Positions 46,334 to 56,827 of a stretch of DNA of 64,000 bases are shown here, in pieces (position 1 is the stretch's first letter; every line of letters starts with the position of its first letter). Made by a program: the position numbers and the translations under genes. Source of the stretch: Leptodactylus fallax (taxonomy: Eukaryota > Chordata > Amphibia > Anura > Leptodactylidae). The notes beneath the pieces were generated by a model. The model was not told where the DNA came from. It worked only from the letters and a program-made list of their open reading frames with translations, and did not search any database. The stretch lies in NCBI GenBank assembly GCA_947044405.1, contig CAMRHE010000017.1, forward strand, positions 10,074,001 through 10,138,000, written 5' to 3'.

Positions 46334-47015
46334 TAGATGTGTCCTTCCTCTCCTTTTCTTTGGCTGCACATGTCCAGATATGTGTTGCACAAGGTAACCA
46401 GCTTTTAAAAAAACAAGATTTTGCAATATTCTGTTATGAGATGTCTATCTTGTATGTTTCTTTGTGCACCACCCAGTGGTGGGGTTGTAAATTGCAGTCC
46501 GTCAAGGGATTTGTTAGCATGTTGAGATATTGTATTGAATTGGTTTAATGAGAAACTGGGGTCCAAATTCAAGCTAAAGTAAGGGTAGAGACACCTGCAA
46601 ATGTCTGATATTCACTTCTAGGTGGCGCTATAGGCTACTCATTTGTCTGCCCTCAGTTCAATGTATTCATAGAATAATGCTTACTTGATGGATTTGATAT
46701 ACTTGACTCAATGTCACGTAACACTGACTACAAAACATGTAAAATTGTTCTGATTTTAGCAAAATAAAAAACAGCATGATTGCAATATTGCATCGAAAAT
46801 CCAAGCTCATACATACGGCCATAGTACTGCACTGTTTACTATGGAGCATTTATAGAGGCGCAGGAACCCTTTACTGTAATACTAGGGTTCTCCTATTTCA
46901 TGAAATCATAAAATGATGTCATGGACCATTGGCCCCTGTATATATGGAGTCAGGTGGAGCCCATACTATGTGCACTACCATATAAGCTCCAGCTGCTGGC
47001 CATATGCATGAACCC

Positions 47016-47227
47016 TTAAAGGGGTTGTGCAGGATTCGAAAACATGGCTGATTTCTCCTTCTCAAGAAGTGACGTCACATCCATAGTTCACATGGCCATG
47101 CTACAGCTCAGTCCTATTAAAATGAATGGGACTGAGTTGCAGCCTGGCCATGTGACCAGTGGACATGATGTCACTTCCTGAGAAGAAAAATTCAGCCATG
47201 TTTTTAAATCTTGCACAACTCCTTTAA
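47016..47227. mobile_element. TTAA-flanked palindromic MITE
   Basis: TTAAAGGGGTTGTGCAGGAT and inverted ATCTTGCACAACTCCTTTAA, with internal inverted GTGACGTCACATCC / GGACATGATGTCAC. Confidence 0.8.
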
Positions 47228-47764
47228 GCTGGCCATATGGATGTTGGCCATATTTGGTTCGTCCTGGCATGCATTTCAGTGAATATAAACCACTTCAGGA
47301 TACTTCTGTTCCCTCCAGACAACTCTTATTGCCGGTTAAAACAAAGGATCAGACATGTTGAAATCCAAAATGGCTGATCCTTTCCCTAAACGTAATGGGT
47401 GGTATTTTCTCCCCCAGTCTTAATCCATTCCCCCATGGTACTAGATGCCCTAGAATTATTAAGAGGATCCAGACTATTCCTTGGGAGATCCCATGTGCCT
47501 GAACTCCCGACTAGCGTAGATTTCTGGAATAATTTACACCAGGTTTCTGGCATGAGTAATAATAAGTCTGATGAGTCAAGACATTCCCATCTGCTTAGAT
47601 TCCCACCCAAAGTGGCGAGTATTAGTACATTCCCCCATTATGCCAGGCGAGAGTCAGCACACTGCAAACACTTGTCGGCCAGTCCTGCCAAAATTGTTGG
47701 TTTTGGCCGACTTTGCTCTTGTGGACCCCTTTATAGTAACCATTATTAATGTCTCCCTATGCAG

Positions 47765-48087
47765 GTGGCATGGAACCGTCTCAACCAACCTAATGAACCA
47801 AAACGTCCTCGTCCCCAAAGAAGAACTATCCAGCGATAGCGAGTCAGGATCCTTCAGGGAAGGACACAAAAAGAAAAGTTTGGGGCAGAAGATGAAGGTT
47901 TTCTTGGGGAAAGTAATAACCAGCAGAATAAAGGAAGGCAGGCCTATAAACCTCCTCCACGCTGCGACTTCTAGGAACAAGTCACCAGCGCTGTCCCACA
48001 AACACCATCACCTTCCTAAAATGATTCAACACCTCACACTCCCACGAGAAACAGTCAAGGGGTCAGGAAGGAGGATCTCACAAGCTG
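47765..48087 (+). CDS. c3orf49-like: c3orf49-like exon a, acidic then basic N-terminus
   Basis: The acceptor is CTCCCTATGCAG and the donor is GCTG|GTAAGA (phase 1). Candidate start ATG at 47793 lacks a strong Kozak context. Confidence 0.75.
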
Positions 48088-51000
48088 GTAAGAAAGTCAG
48101 CTATCTGCACAATATATATTAAGTTGTGTCAACTACATCTGTCTAGCTAAGACCTACGTGTAAACTGTTTACACCGAACATATTGTCTGTCAAATGCCGG
48201 ACAAGAAAACTATCCAGGGAGCATTAATGGGATCTGATAGGAGCCTCGTATTAAAGGGAATGTCACACTGAACATGGTGTCAGATATGGAGGTAACATGT
48301 TATAGAGCAGGAGGAGCCGAGCAGATCGATACATAGTATTGTGGGGAAATAGTCACTATAACTTGCATTTAATTCATCACTGCTCATTCTGGGCCTTGGA
48401 GTCCAGTGGGCGGTCCTATTCAGTGATTGACAGTCTTCTCAGTAGTAGCATAGAAAGTCTGCAGGAAAAAATGCAGTTTTTCTGCAATGTGTAACCTCAG
48501 CCTAAGACTAAGGGCTTATGCACACTACTGTGTGTGAGCCGTCAGCTGTAATTGAACGGCACGGGTGGCACATGGATGTGATCCTTGGGTCGTCCGTGCA
48601 CTGGCTGTGCTTCCACGGCCCATTCGTTGGGGCCTGCGAGCACGGCCGCAAAACTGGACAGGAATAGGACATGTCCTGAGTTTTGCGGCACAGGCTGTCG
48701 ACCCGCACATGGAACCGTGGAAATCACATTTGTGTGCATTGGCCCCAAGGCCCCGCTTTGCAGTGTTTTAGGCCTTTGCCGAAATACAACGGGAAAAATT
48801 GCAGCCTCCGAGACCCTAACCAATCCTGATGGCGAAGGGACTAAAACACCGGTGTAGCGCCCCATCCAGAGGCGCAACATGAAGCTCCTGAGCCCCAATG
48901 CAAAATCTATACCAGATCCCCAGCTATAATGTATTGTTTATAGTACTGGTCTCCTCATATTAGGAAGAGACATCTTATGGGTCCCCTAAAGCTCCTGGGC
49001 ATGGGTGTGACTGCACTACATCCTCTGCACCCGCTCTAGTTACCCCCCTATCCCCTTCTAAATTTTCCCTTCAAAGCAGTGCTCCTGGCTGCCCATTCAC
49101 TTACATGCCTGCTGTGCAGGGGTGAGGTGGATTTAGCACCGGAGCCCCTTCTTTGTCAGTATAGGAGGGGGTCCCACTGGTCTTATGATGCCATATACTG
49201 TACTGTTTACGCAGAGCAATCTCCAAGTTGCAATACGGTTCTATACATCCAACCTACAGAGGCGAATGATAAACCTCTGTGCACAGGGTAGATAGAAATG
49301 CTGTAGCCTTGTAATTGTACAGAATACTGGTAGTCACTACGTCATATCAGGGCTTTTAGGTGTAGTGTCCCTTTAAATAACAGGGCTGACAATTCTTCCG
49401 AATTCAGATTCACTTATTATTTTTCTTTGAAAGCAATTCTCCAACTGGATGTTCATGTTGTAGAGGCCGAGGCGGAGCGGATCACCGCGGACAAACTCAT
49501 CGTGCGCTCCAGGAAAACCATACGACGTGTGTCTGTCACCTCACTGCCTGCAGGCCTACAGAAGGTACAGCTCTGGATTCATCCTTGTCAGCTGGCCATC
49601 CCCAGGCCATCATCATGATAAGTCAGCCATACTCCCCGATACAAGCTGGCCCTGAAACGGACCTTGTATCAACCATGCAAAATTTTACAATTGCCATTTT
49701 ACCAGTCATTTCAGATGAGCAGCAGAGCAAAAAAAATAAAAAATGCTGCAAAAAAAATGCAGTAGAAAGCATTAACATGTAAAGGTAATGTAGCGCCACC
49801 TGTAGGCCACAAATGGTACTGAATGCTATCATGAAGCAATAGGATAATTTAAAGCAAAAAAACATTTATGGCATATCCTTATCATAATAGGGGGTACCTA
49901 TGTTCTGCCAAGCAAGGCACGCACACGGCTCTCTCCATTGAAGTCTATTTGAGTAATTCTCATGTGCCCTGCATCTGGCGAATGCTATGGTATACAGTGG
50001 TATCTGTCACCCATAGACTTCTAGGTTAAAAAAAGAACTTTAACCCTGGGGAGGCAACACGCTTGGAGGTTATAGTGCTCTCAGATAAGGCAATGAGGTT
50101 ATGGTTACAGAGTTCTCAGATGGTGCAACAGGTTAAAGGGGTTGCTCAAGATTGGATATTGATGGCCTATCCTGGCAGGATACTGTTACTTACCTCCCAT
50201 TCAAGTGACTGGGGGCTGCAGTAAGGTAATAGACAGTGTACAGAGTTATCTGTTTCGGCTCTATACACTGTACAGCTAAGGTTAGGTTCACATCTGCGTA
50301 GGAGACGCCGCCGCAGATTCCGTTTAAAAACGGCGGAGAGAAGAGTCCTGCATGGAGGGATTTTCTCTCCAGCAGTTTCAGTAGAAAACTGGGAGAAACC
50401 CCCCAGACCTAATATAGTCTGTAGTGTTCATGGGTAACAGCTTTTTTAGTGGGCGGGCTCTCCGTCTTTCGGGTCCCCATGCGGACCCAAATGACGGAGA
50501 GACGAACGCTAGTGTGAACCCAGCTGATCGGTGGGGGTGTTGCGTGTCAGCCCCCACTGATCTGATATCGCCAAGCTATCCTAATGAACAGCAGCAACTT
50601 GTTGACACTTCAGCACCACTAAAGTCTGCAGCAGTCTCTATCACAACAGTTCAGTCTCTTGTACCAGCCACAAACCCTCTCTCATGGCCACCTCTGTTTT
50701 GTGGCAATGTCCTGACAGTAACTTAGTGTGGTCACAGCTACGCTCTTTTGCAGTCTCTTTACAGTCCCTCACACATAGCCAACAGTCTCCTAGCCGTCTC
50801 TTGCGTCGTACTCCTGCTCACATTCAGGCATCAGCTTCCAGACGCCTCTAGTGATGCCATACGTCACCTTACTAGTGTATTCTCTTGCACAGTCATGATT
50901 AAGAGTCCCTGCTCCATTTTTCTGTAGCATCTCTCTACATCTCTACCGTGACAGACTGGCTGGTCTCACCCCCAGGACAGACTCACAACTGCAGGCTGGA

Positions 51001-54000
51001 GCCATATTGCTCCTCTGTGGCCCTGCCTATGCCCTAGGGTGATGCACCTTACAGGGGTTGTCTGAGACCCTGAATTATTTTTACCTGCACATTTGCATAT
51101 AATATATTAACCAGTCATGGCATCCATGTGTTAGGTGAATATACGCAAATCAAAAAAAAAAATTGACAGGCTCAGACAACCCCTTTAATAGCAAGTTCCG
51201 AGCAACCCATTTGCTAGCTAGCTAACTATGGCATGGTAGTGGACCCCTACTGGCATCTCCAATGAGATGCTGAAAGGAGCATGAGGATGCATGTCCACAG
51301 GCTTCTCCATAGGACTTGAAAAATGTGTACAAAATTACACTAAATAATAAGTGCCACAAAAAAATCTTATCTAAACTGCATCTTACACATAAAAAACACT
51401 ACATTTTATACATAATCCTGTAATGTGAATATATGACAACTGCTTTTCTGTGTAGAGTTCATATTCCTCTAAGAAAAGGCATTTTGCCCTGGTGAGAAGG
51501 AAGAAGAAAGTATCAGACAAGGTGAAGCATCAGTCCGAGTACACAGTCGGCAGTCTGCAGATGCAGGTACTTACCCCGGACAACTACTTACCAGGGCTGG
51601 TTACCGTCTGGATTGTATGGTTATAAAGGTGATGTGCACAGCTATAAACCTGCCATAGTATATCCCAAAAAATACCCTCATGAGAGGTAATGACTAACTG
51701 CAGTATGAGGGATGGGTGTTGGTGATCTCCTTTCTTGTTTAGTTATGATCTCTATCATCAACCCTCTAAATTAACTATATAAGAAAGCAATGGGCTGAGC
51801 ATAAACTTTAGATGGCCAAACAGTGGTTCTCATACACATGCACCCTCGGCTTGGCTGAGCACCTGTTTGGAATGGGTAGAGGGTAAGCCCTGACTACAAA
51901 ATGATCAGAGATGTTCAAATCCCACAGCCGATCCTTCTTTCCCCTGACACTTATCATCGTGGAAGAATCAGGATATATATTATAGCTCACAAAGTGGTCC
52001 TAGCAAGACCCCAAAGTGTAACCTCGGCATGATGGATAATGTAGTGGTGAAAGCAAACACCTGCATAATAGCTACATCCAGTTTTATACACCAAGTTTAT
52101 TCGTATCATCGTGATCTACTCCACTGTCGGCTTCATGAACACAACAGTGAGCAGACTGAGGCTCTTCTGATGGGGGGTCCGATGCTCCGGTCTGTTCCAA
52201 TGATTATAGAGCAGGTCCTATCCCGCTCTGTGATATTGGAACAGAACCCCACATTGAAGTCAATGAGGAATGAAGGAACTTGAATGTCATCTGAGTGAAT
52301 TCTACTATAAAATTGGTCTCCCCTCGGTGTGTACAGTATGCTCAGTCATGTGCATTTAGCCTTATACTATATATAGTTTAGGACAGTAGAGCAGTGAGGA
52401 GGCAGAATAGTGAGTGCAGCTCTGGAGTATAATACAGGATATACAGTGGGGAAAAAAGTATTTAGTCAGCCATCAATTGTGCAAGTTCTCCCACTTAAAA
52501 AGATGAGGCCGGCCTGTAATTGTCATCATAGGTAGACCTCAACTATGAGGGACAAAATGAGAGAACAAATCCAGAAAATCACACTGTCTGATTTTTAAAG
52601 AATTTATTTGCAAATTATGGTGGAAAATAAGTATTTGGTCAATAACAAAAGTTCATCTCAATACTTTGTTCTATATCCTTTGTTAGCAATGACAGAGGTC
52701 AAACGTTTTCTGTAAGTCTTCACAAGGTTGGCACACACTGTTGCTGGTATGGTGGCCCATTCCTCCATGCAGATCTCCTCTAGAGCAGGGATGTTTTGGG
52801 GCTGTCGCTGGGCAACACGGACTTTCAACTCCCTCCAAAGCTTTTCTATGGGGCTGAGATCTGGAGACTGGCTAGGCCACTCCAGGACCTTGAAATGCTT
52901 CTTACGAAGCCGCTCCTTCGTTGCCCTGGTGGTGTGCTTGGGATCATTGTCATGCTGAAAGACCCAGCCACGTTTCATCTTCAATGCCCTTGCTGATGGA
53001 AGGAGGTTTGCACTCACAATCTCACGATACATGGCCCCATTCATTCTTTCATGTACACGGATCAGTCGTCCTGGTCCCTTTGCAGAGAAACAGCCCCAAA
53101 GCATGATGTTGCCACCCCCATGCTTCACAGTAGGTATGGTGTTCTTTGGATGCAACTCAGCATTCACTCTCCTCCAAACACGACGAGTTGTGTTTCTACC
53201 AAACAGTTCTACTTTGGTTTCATCTGACCATATGACATTCTCCCAATACTCTTCTGGAACATCCAAATGCTCTCTAGCAAACTTCAGACGGGCCCGGATA
53301 TGTACTGGCTTAAGCAGGGGGACACGTCTGGCACTGCAGGATCTGAGTCCCTGGTGGCGTAGTGTGTTACTGGCGGTAGCCTTTGTTACGTTAGTCCCAG
53401 CTTTCTGCAGGTCAGTCACTAGGTCCCCCCGTGTGGTTCTGGGATTTTTGCTCACCGTTCTTGTGATCATTTTGACCCCACGGGGTGAGATCTTGCGTGG
53501 AGCCCCTGATGGAGGGAGATTATCAGTGGTCTTGTATGTCTTCCATTTTCTAATTATTGCTCCCACAGGTGATTTCTTCACACCAAGCTGCTTGCCTATT
53601 GCAGATTCAGTCTTCCCAGCCTGGTGCAGGTCTACCATTTTGTTTCTGGTCCTTCCACAGCTCTTTGGTCTTCACCATAGTGGAGTTTGGAGTGTGACTG
53701 TTTGAGGTTGTGGACAGGCGTCTTTTATACTGATAACAATGTCAAACAGGAGCCATTACTACAGGTAATGAGTGGAGGACAGAGGAGCCTCTTAAAGAAG
53801 AAGTTATAGGTCTGTGAGAGCCAGAAATCTTGCTTGTTTGTAGGTGACCAAATACTTATTTTCCACCATAATTTGCAAATAAATTCTTTAAAAATCAGAC
53901 AATGTGATTTTCTGGATTTGTTTTCTCATTTTGTCTCTCATAGTTGAGGTCTACCTATGATGACAATTACAGGCCGGCCTCATCTTTTTAAGTGGGAGAA

Positions 54001-54409
54001 CTTGCACAATTGTTGGCTGACTAAATACTTTTCCCCACTGTAAATCAGGATCAGTACACAATAATTAATGTATTAATAAAGTTATTGTTTTTTATGTACA
54101 CTATTTTACTATATACACTGTAAAATAGTGTTCATAGGTGCACAAGCCCTTTAAAAACCTTTAAACTTGTATAAGTATCCCAATAATCTGATCTTTGATT
54201 CCCATTTCCAGGTTGATGATCTCATTGAAACAATTTCAGAGAAATCCAGCAAACTGCTAGCACAGAGACACGAGGAGCTCCGCGAGTGCGAATCTCTAGG
54301 AGATGAAATACTTCAGTGTTCAAAGCAGTTCCAGAGAGTCTCCAAGAAGAACACAAGGAAGTACAAGTTTCAGAATGTTTGCTTGCCTTGTATCTGCTGC
54401 TGTTACTAG
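47765..54409 (+). CDS. c3orf49-like: C3orf49-like protein, coiled-coil, four exons seen
   Basis: Exons 47765-48087, 49434-49564, 51456-51566 and 54212-54409 have consensus sites and matching phases (1, 0, 0). From the first in-frame Met (47793, [17 protein letters not shown]) they give 244 residues; an upstream exon may add more because the first exon enters with one base of a split codon. Order: acidic N-terminus, basic patch ([17 protein letters not shown]), [19 protein letters not shown], a basic linker, then the helical [20 protein letters not shown] and [15 protein letters not shown]. It ends in a cysteine cluster, [11 protein letters not shown]. The identity rests on position and orientation between sntn-like and thoc7, plus recalled similarity to human C3orf49. 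The molecular function is unknown. Confidence 0.68.
48510..48780. repeat. GC-rich palindromic dispersed repeat
   Basis: Inverted words around 48590-48720 (GGGCCTGCGAGCACGGCCGC and partners) and the TATGCACACTACTGTGTGTG start suggest an old MITE. It lies in the first c3orf49-like intron. Confidence 0.45.
48866..49012. repeat. Dispersed repeat (GAGGCGTAACAGGGTCC family), copy 2
   Basis: CTATAATGTATTGTTTATAG and CTAAAGCTCCTGGGCATGGG match 39774-39925. Confidence 0.65.
49434..49564 (+). CDS. c3orf49-like: c3orf49-like exon b, charged helix
   Basis: The acceptor is TTTTTCTTTGAAAG. It encodes [20 protein letters not shown] and [12 protein letters not shown]. Phase 1 in, phase 0 out. Confidence 0.8.
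49565..51455 (+). other. c3orf49-like intron, repeats only
   Basis: It contains the MITE at 50280-50523 and a degraded TTAA-type element with right end GACAACCCCTTTAA at about 51175-51188. Confidence 0.55.
50280..50523. mobile_element. TTCACATCTGC-family MITE, copy 4
   Basis: GGTTAGGTTCACATCTGCGT at the left and GAACGCTAGTGTGAACCCAG at the right. A clear near-palindrome. Confidence 0.7.
51456..51566 (+). CDS. c3orf49-like: c3orf49-like exon c, basic linker
   Basis: 37 codons, phase 0-0, with [20 protein letters not shown] and YTVGSLQMQ. Acceptor CTTTTCTGTGTAG, donor CAG|GTACTT. Confidence 0.78.
52444..54040 (-). mobile_element. Full-length Tc1-like element, one 5' frameshift
   Basis: 1597 bp with TA on both sides and long inverted ends (CAGTGGGGAAAAAAGTATTT and AATACTTTTCCCCACTG). 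It lies in the last intron of the c3orf49-like gene, antisense. Confidence 0.9.
52658..53678 (-). pseudogene. Tc1-like transposase, N-terminal frameshift only
   Basis: The natural start (ATG at 53676-53678, [11 protein letters not shown]) goes out of frame within about ten codons, consistent with a 2-base deletion. The rest, from [15 protein letters not shown] for 326 codons, is uninterrupted. It keeps [20 protein letters not shown] and [11 protein letters not shown] with DD34E spacing, and ends GYRTKY. The downstream Met lacks part of the first DNA-binding helix. Confidence 0.88.
54212..54409 (+). CDS. c3orf49-like: c3orf49-like terminal exon, coiled coil and Cys-rich end
   Basis: 65 codons plus TAG. 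The predicted helix covers the first ~45 residues; the last nine include five cysteines. Confidence 0.85.
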   Translation, partial: VDDLIETISEKSSKLLAQRHEELRECESLGDEILQCSKQFQRVSKKNTRKYKFQNVCLPCICCCY

Positions 54410-54522
54410 CGGCACTTCTTTTATGTCACGTATGAAGCTTCCTACGCCTTTTGCTGCGATGATAATAACAAGCATCTCGATGGCGGTCCCTTGGCAATGT
54501 GGTAGGATCAATTACAGAGTCA

Positions 54523-54528
54523 AATAAA
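54523..54528 (+). promoter_or_regulatory. Poly(A) signal AATAAA for the c3orf49-like gene
   Basis: It lies 114 bases after the stop codon, a normal spacing, in the right strand. Confidence 0.55.
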
Positions 54529-54871
54529 GTGGAGCTAAAAACTAAACGTAATAATCTCCTTGTGCCGCTCATTATTTATACAATTTCCCCTCCTCTGAAT
54601 GTGAGCCGCGATGAATAGATTTCGCAAAGTGGAAGATAATGCGATTCCAGTGCAAATAAACATCTACAAGAGAGTCGCTAGGCTCCGGCGTATAGAGGAC
54701 GGAAATTAAAAATAAAAGCCGTAGAGTCGCCGCCATACTTACCAGAGGCCCATTTACATGAAGAGCGTTTATTTATCTATAAAGAGGTTTAGAAGACTGG
54801 ATTTTTTTTTCCCAAAAACGATTTTTGTCTATATAGTGACTATAGTGGCGTTGTTTCTGGTTTTAAAAAGT

Positions 54872-55058
54872 AAGGCTGGGTTACATTTGGAGACCCCGTC
54901 GCAGTGATTGCCAAATGAAGAATGGGCACCCAAAGGATCCCATTAAAGTCAATGGGGTTCCCCAAGCACTTTTTTAGCGGTCCTTGTCTCCGTTGTTCTG
55001 GTCTTCCGTTGGACCAGAACGACAAGCACACGGGAGCAGATGTGAACATAGTGTGAAT
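54872..55058. mobile_element. TTCACATCTGC-family MITE, copy 5
   Basis: AAGGCTGGGTTACATTTGGA to GCAGATGTGAACATAGTGTG, shorter and more decayed than the other copies. Confidence 0.5.
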
Positions 55059-55539
55059 CTCTCTTTCGCTTGATTCATAATTCCCCCTTTAACTGGATAA
55101 GGAGCATGTCCGCCGAGTCCACATCTAGTATATTTATAGGACAGGGTTTAGCAGGCTGTCTGAGTGATCGGGTCTCCCGCTGTCAGGTGGTGGCAGTGAC
55201 CCTAGAGAGAAGACAGAAGCAGTTTTCATTGATTCTGTCTTCTCTATTCTCATTTACCTAACACCGTGCTGCTGCCTCTGGTGAACCTGGCGGTCATGTG
55301 ACAAATATAGGTCCCATAATGGTTGGTTTTAAACTTTGATGGACAGGCCATGAAAGGTAAATGTAAAAAATATACATACATTAAAAAAAAAAAACCCACA
55401 CCAAACACACCTTCCCTATATTGTACATCTGGGCTGTTTTGTTTCAGGTTCGGGTGGCTTGGGTCAATGATTCATTCTGGGTCAAACAAGTTATATATAC
55501 GAACTGTTAGTGAAATTACATATGTCATGATACTCAGGT

Positions 55540-55760
55540 GCCTATGTCATCAATGTGGCACAATCATAGGCCTCTTCTGTGACCCCAGGCCAATGATGTC
55601 ACCAAGGAGACAAACAGAGCACCAGACACCGCAAAGAGACCCAAAAGAGGTGAGGGATGGAGAGTATGAATGTTTTTTTTATTTATTTTTTACAACTCTC
55701 CTGGGCCTCCACCTATTATACTGTGGGGTCTAAAGAGACCCCAGAGTATAATAAACTTAC
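55540..55760. repeat. SINE-like dispersed repeat
   Basis: CCTGGGCCTCCACCTATTAT and the palindromic GGGTCTAAAGAGACCCC centre resemble intron 14 of the cdhr3-like gene (17966-18560). Confidence 0.5.
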
Positions 55761-56415
55761 CGCAATGCAAGTCACAGCAGCCATTTTAAATTTGTACAAG
55801 ACTTATCCCAAATTGTTCGGTTTTGCAAAAAAAAAAACCAAAAAAAACAGACAATTTGGGATATTCAGATAGAACCCGGCTTGGGCTGAAGCGGTTCAAC
55901 CATCTCTAGTCATTGGTATCAGACTAGGCGGGATCCAACCAAAAACAGCTCTACATCTATTCAAGTGAACGGCACGGGGATGAGGTTCCTGCCGCCACCT
56001 CTACAGTGTAAAGAGCTCCATACACCATCTGTACAGTTTATTACAGGGCCGCTTCTGGCTGTATACCTAGCTGATAGTGATGGGGTCTGGGTGTCAGTCC
56101 CTGATTGTGGATAGGTCATCAATATCAACTACCTTCAGGTCCTGGACAACACCTTTAAACTCATGCAAGCAAAAATGGCCAGTGGCGGAAGTTTATTAAC
56201 CCATCGACAGCAGTTGTCTGGCATACATGGGTGCCAACGTGACAGCAATCTTAATAAATTCCCCCCAGCGTTTGGTAGTGGAGACCCAAAATACCCTGGA
56301 ACAAAGATTCCAGGGTGTCCTTGTAGATTACAGTTAGGACATGTGCACACCTCCACAAATGAATATCTTTTAAGCCTTTTATTGTAAAGTATACAAAACA
56401 CTTCCAAAACCAACT

Positions 56416-56421
56416 TTTATT
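56416..56421 (-). promoter_or_regulatory. Candidate thoc7 poly(A) signal
   Basis: TTTATT on plus (AATAAA on the gene strand) lies about 350 bases past the thoc7 stop. A second one is at 56378-56383. Confidence 0.4.
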
Positions 56422-56768
56422 TCCCATGAACAAAAATGCTACTGACTTATTTGTCTCATGTACTTTCTAACGTATATCCAAAGCAATATTGTGCAAACAG
56501 TGCACAAAACTGCCATGTACACATAGCCAAACAGAGCCGTAGCATCTGATACAATCAGTCTTAAAATAAGATATACTTAAAGGAACAGTCCAGGAAAAAC
56601 TGGAGCAATGTGTTATGACTGGTGGCGGGCATAAGGGGGCGGAGCATGACACAAACACTTAAACAACAACCATGACTGATGTTGTTCATCGCCTCCTCTG
56701 ATCCTGTATGACACATGTTCCTTTAAGAAAACTAGTTAGGTCATCTTTCAGGTAGTTTAAGCTGATAA

Positions 56769-56827
56769 CTACTGAGTGTTAGTATCCATTTGGGAATCCT
56801 GAGATTCTTCAGCCAGCTTCTCGTCAT
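56769..56827 (-). CDS. thoc7: thoc7 terminal exon, acidic tail
   Basis: It encodes DEKLAEESQDSQMDTNTQ and TAG. The human tail is similar in acidity but longer. Confidence 0.93.

Larger units (their letters stand above)
44495..47764. other. Region 5' of the c3orf49-like exons; upstream exon not found
   Basis: It contains an L2/SINE-type fragment (45215-45330), an exon-like ORF (45565-45702), an (AT)n tract (46284-46331) and a TTAA MITE (47016-47227). No convincing upstream exon for the C3orf49-like gene was found. Confidence 0.5.
54410..56415. other. Convergent intergenic region between c3orf49-like and thoc7
   Basis: It holds MITE-type repeats at 54872-55058 and 55540-55760. The open frames (for example 55323-55733) show no protein signature. 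Confidence 0.55.
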
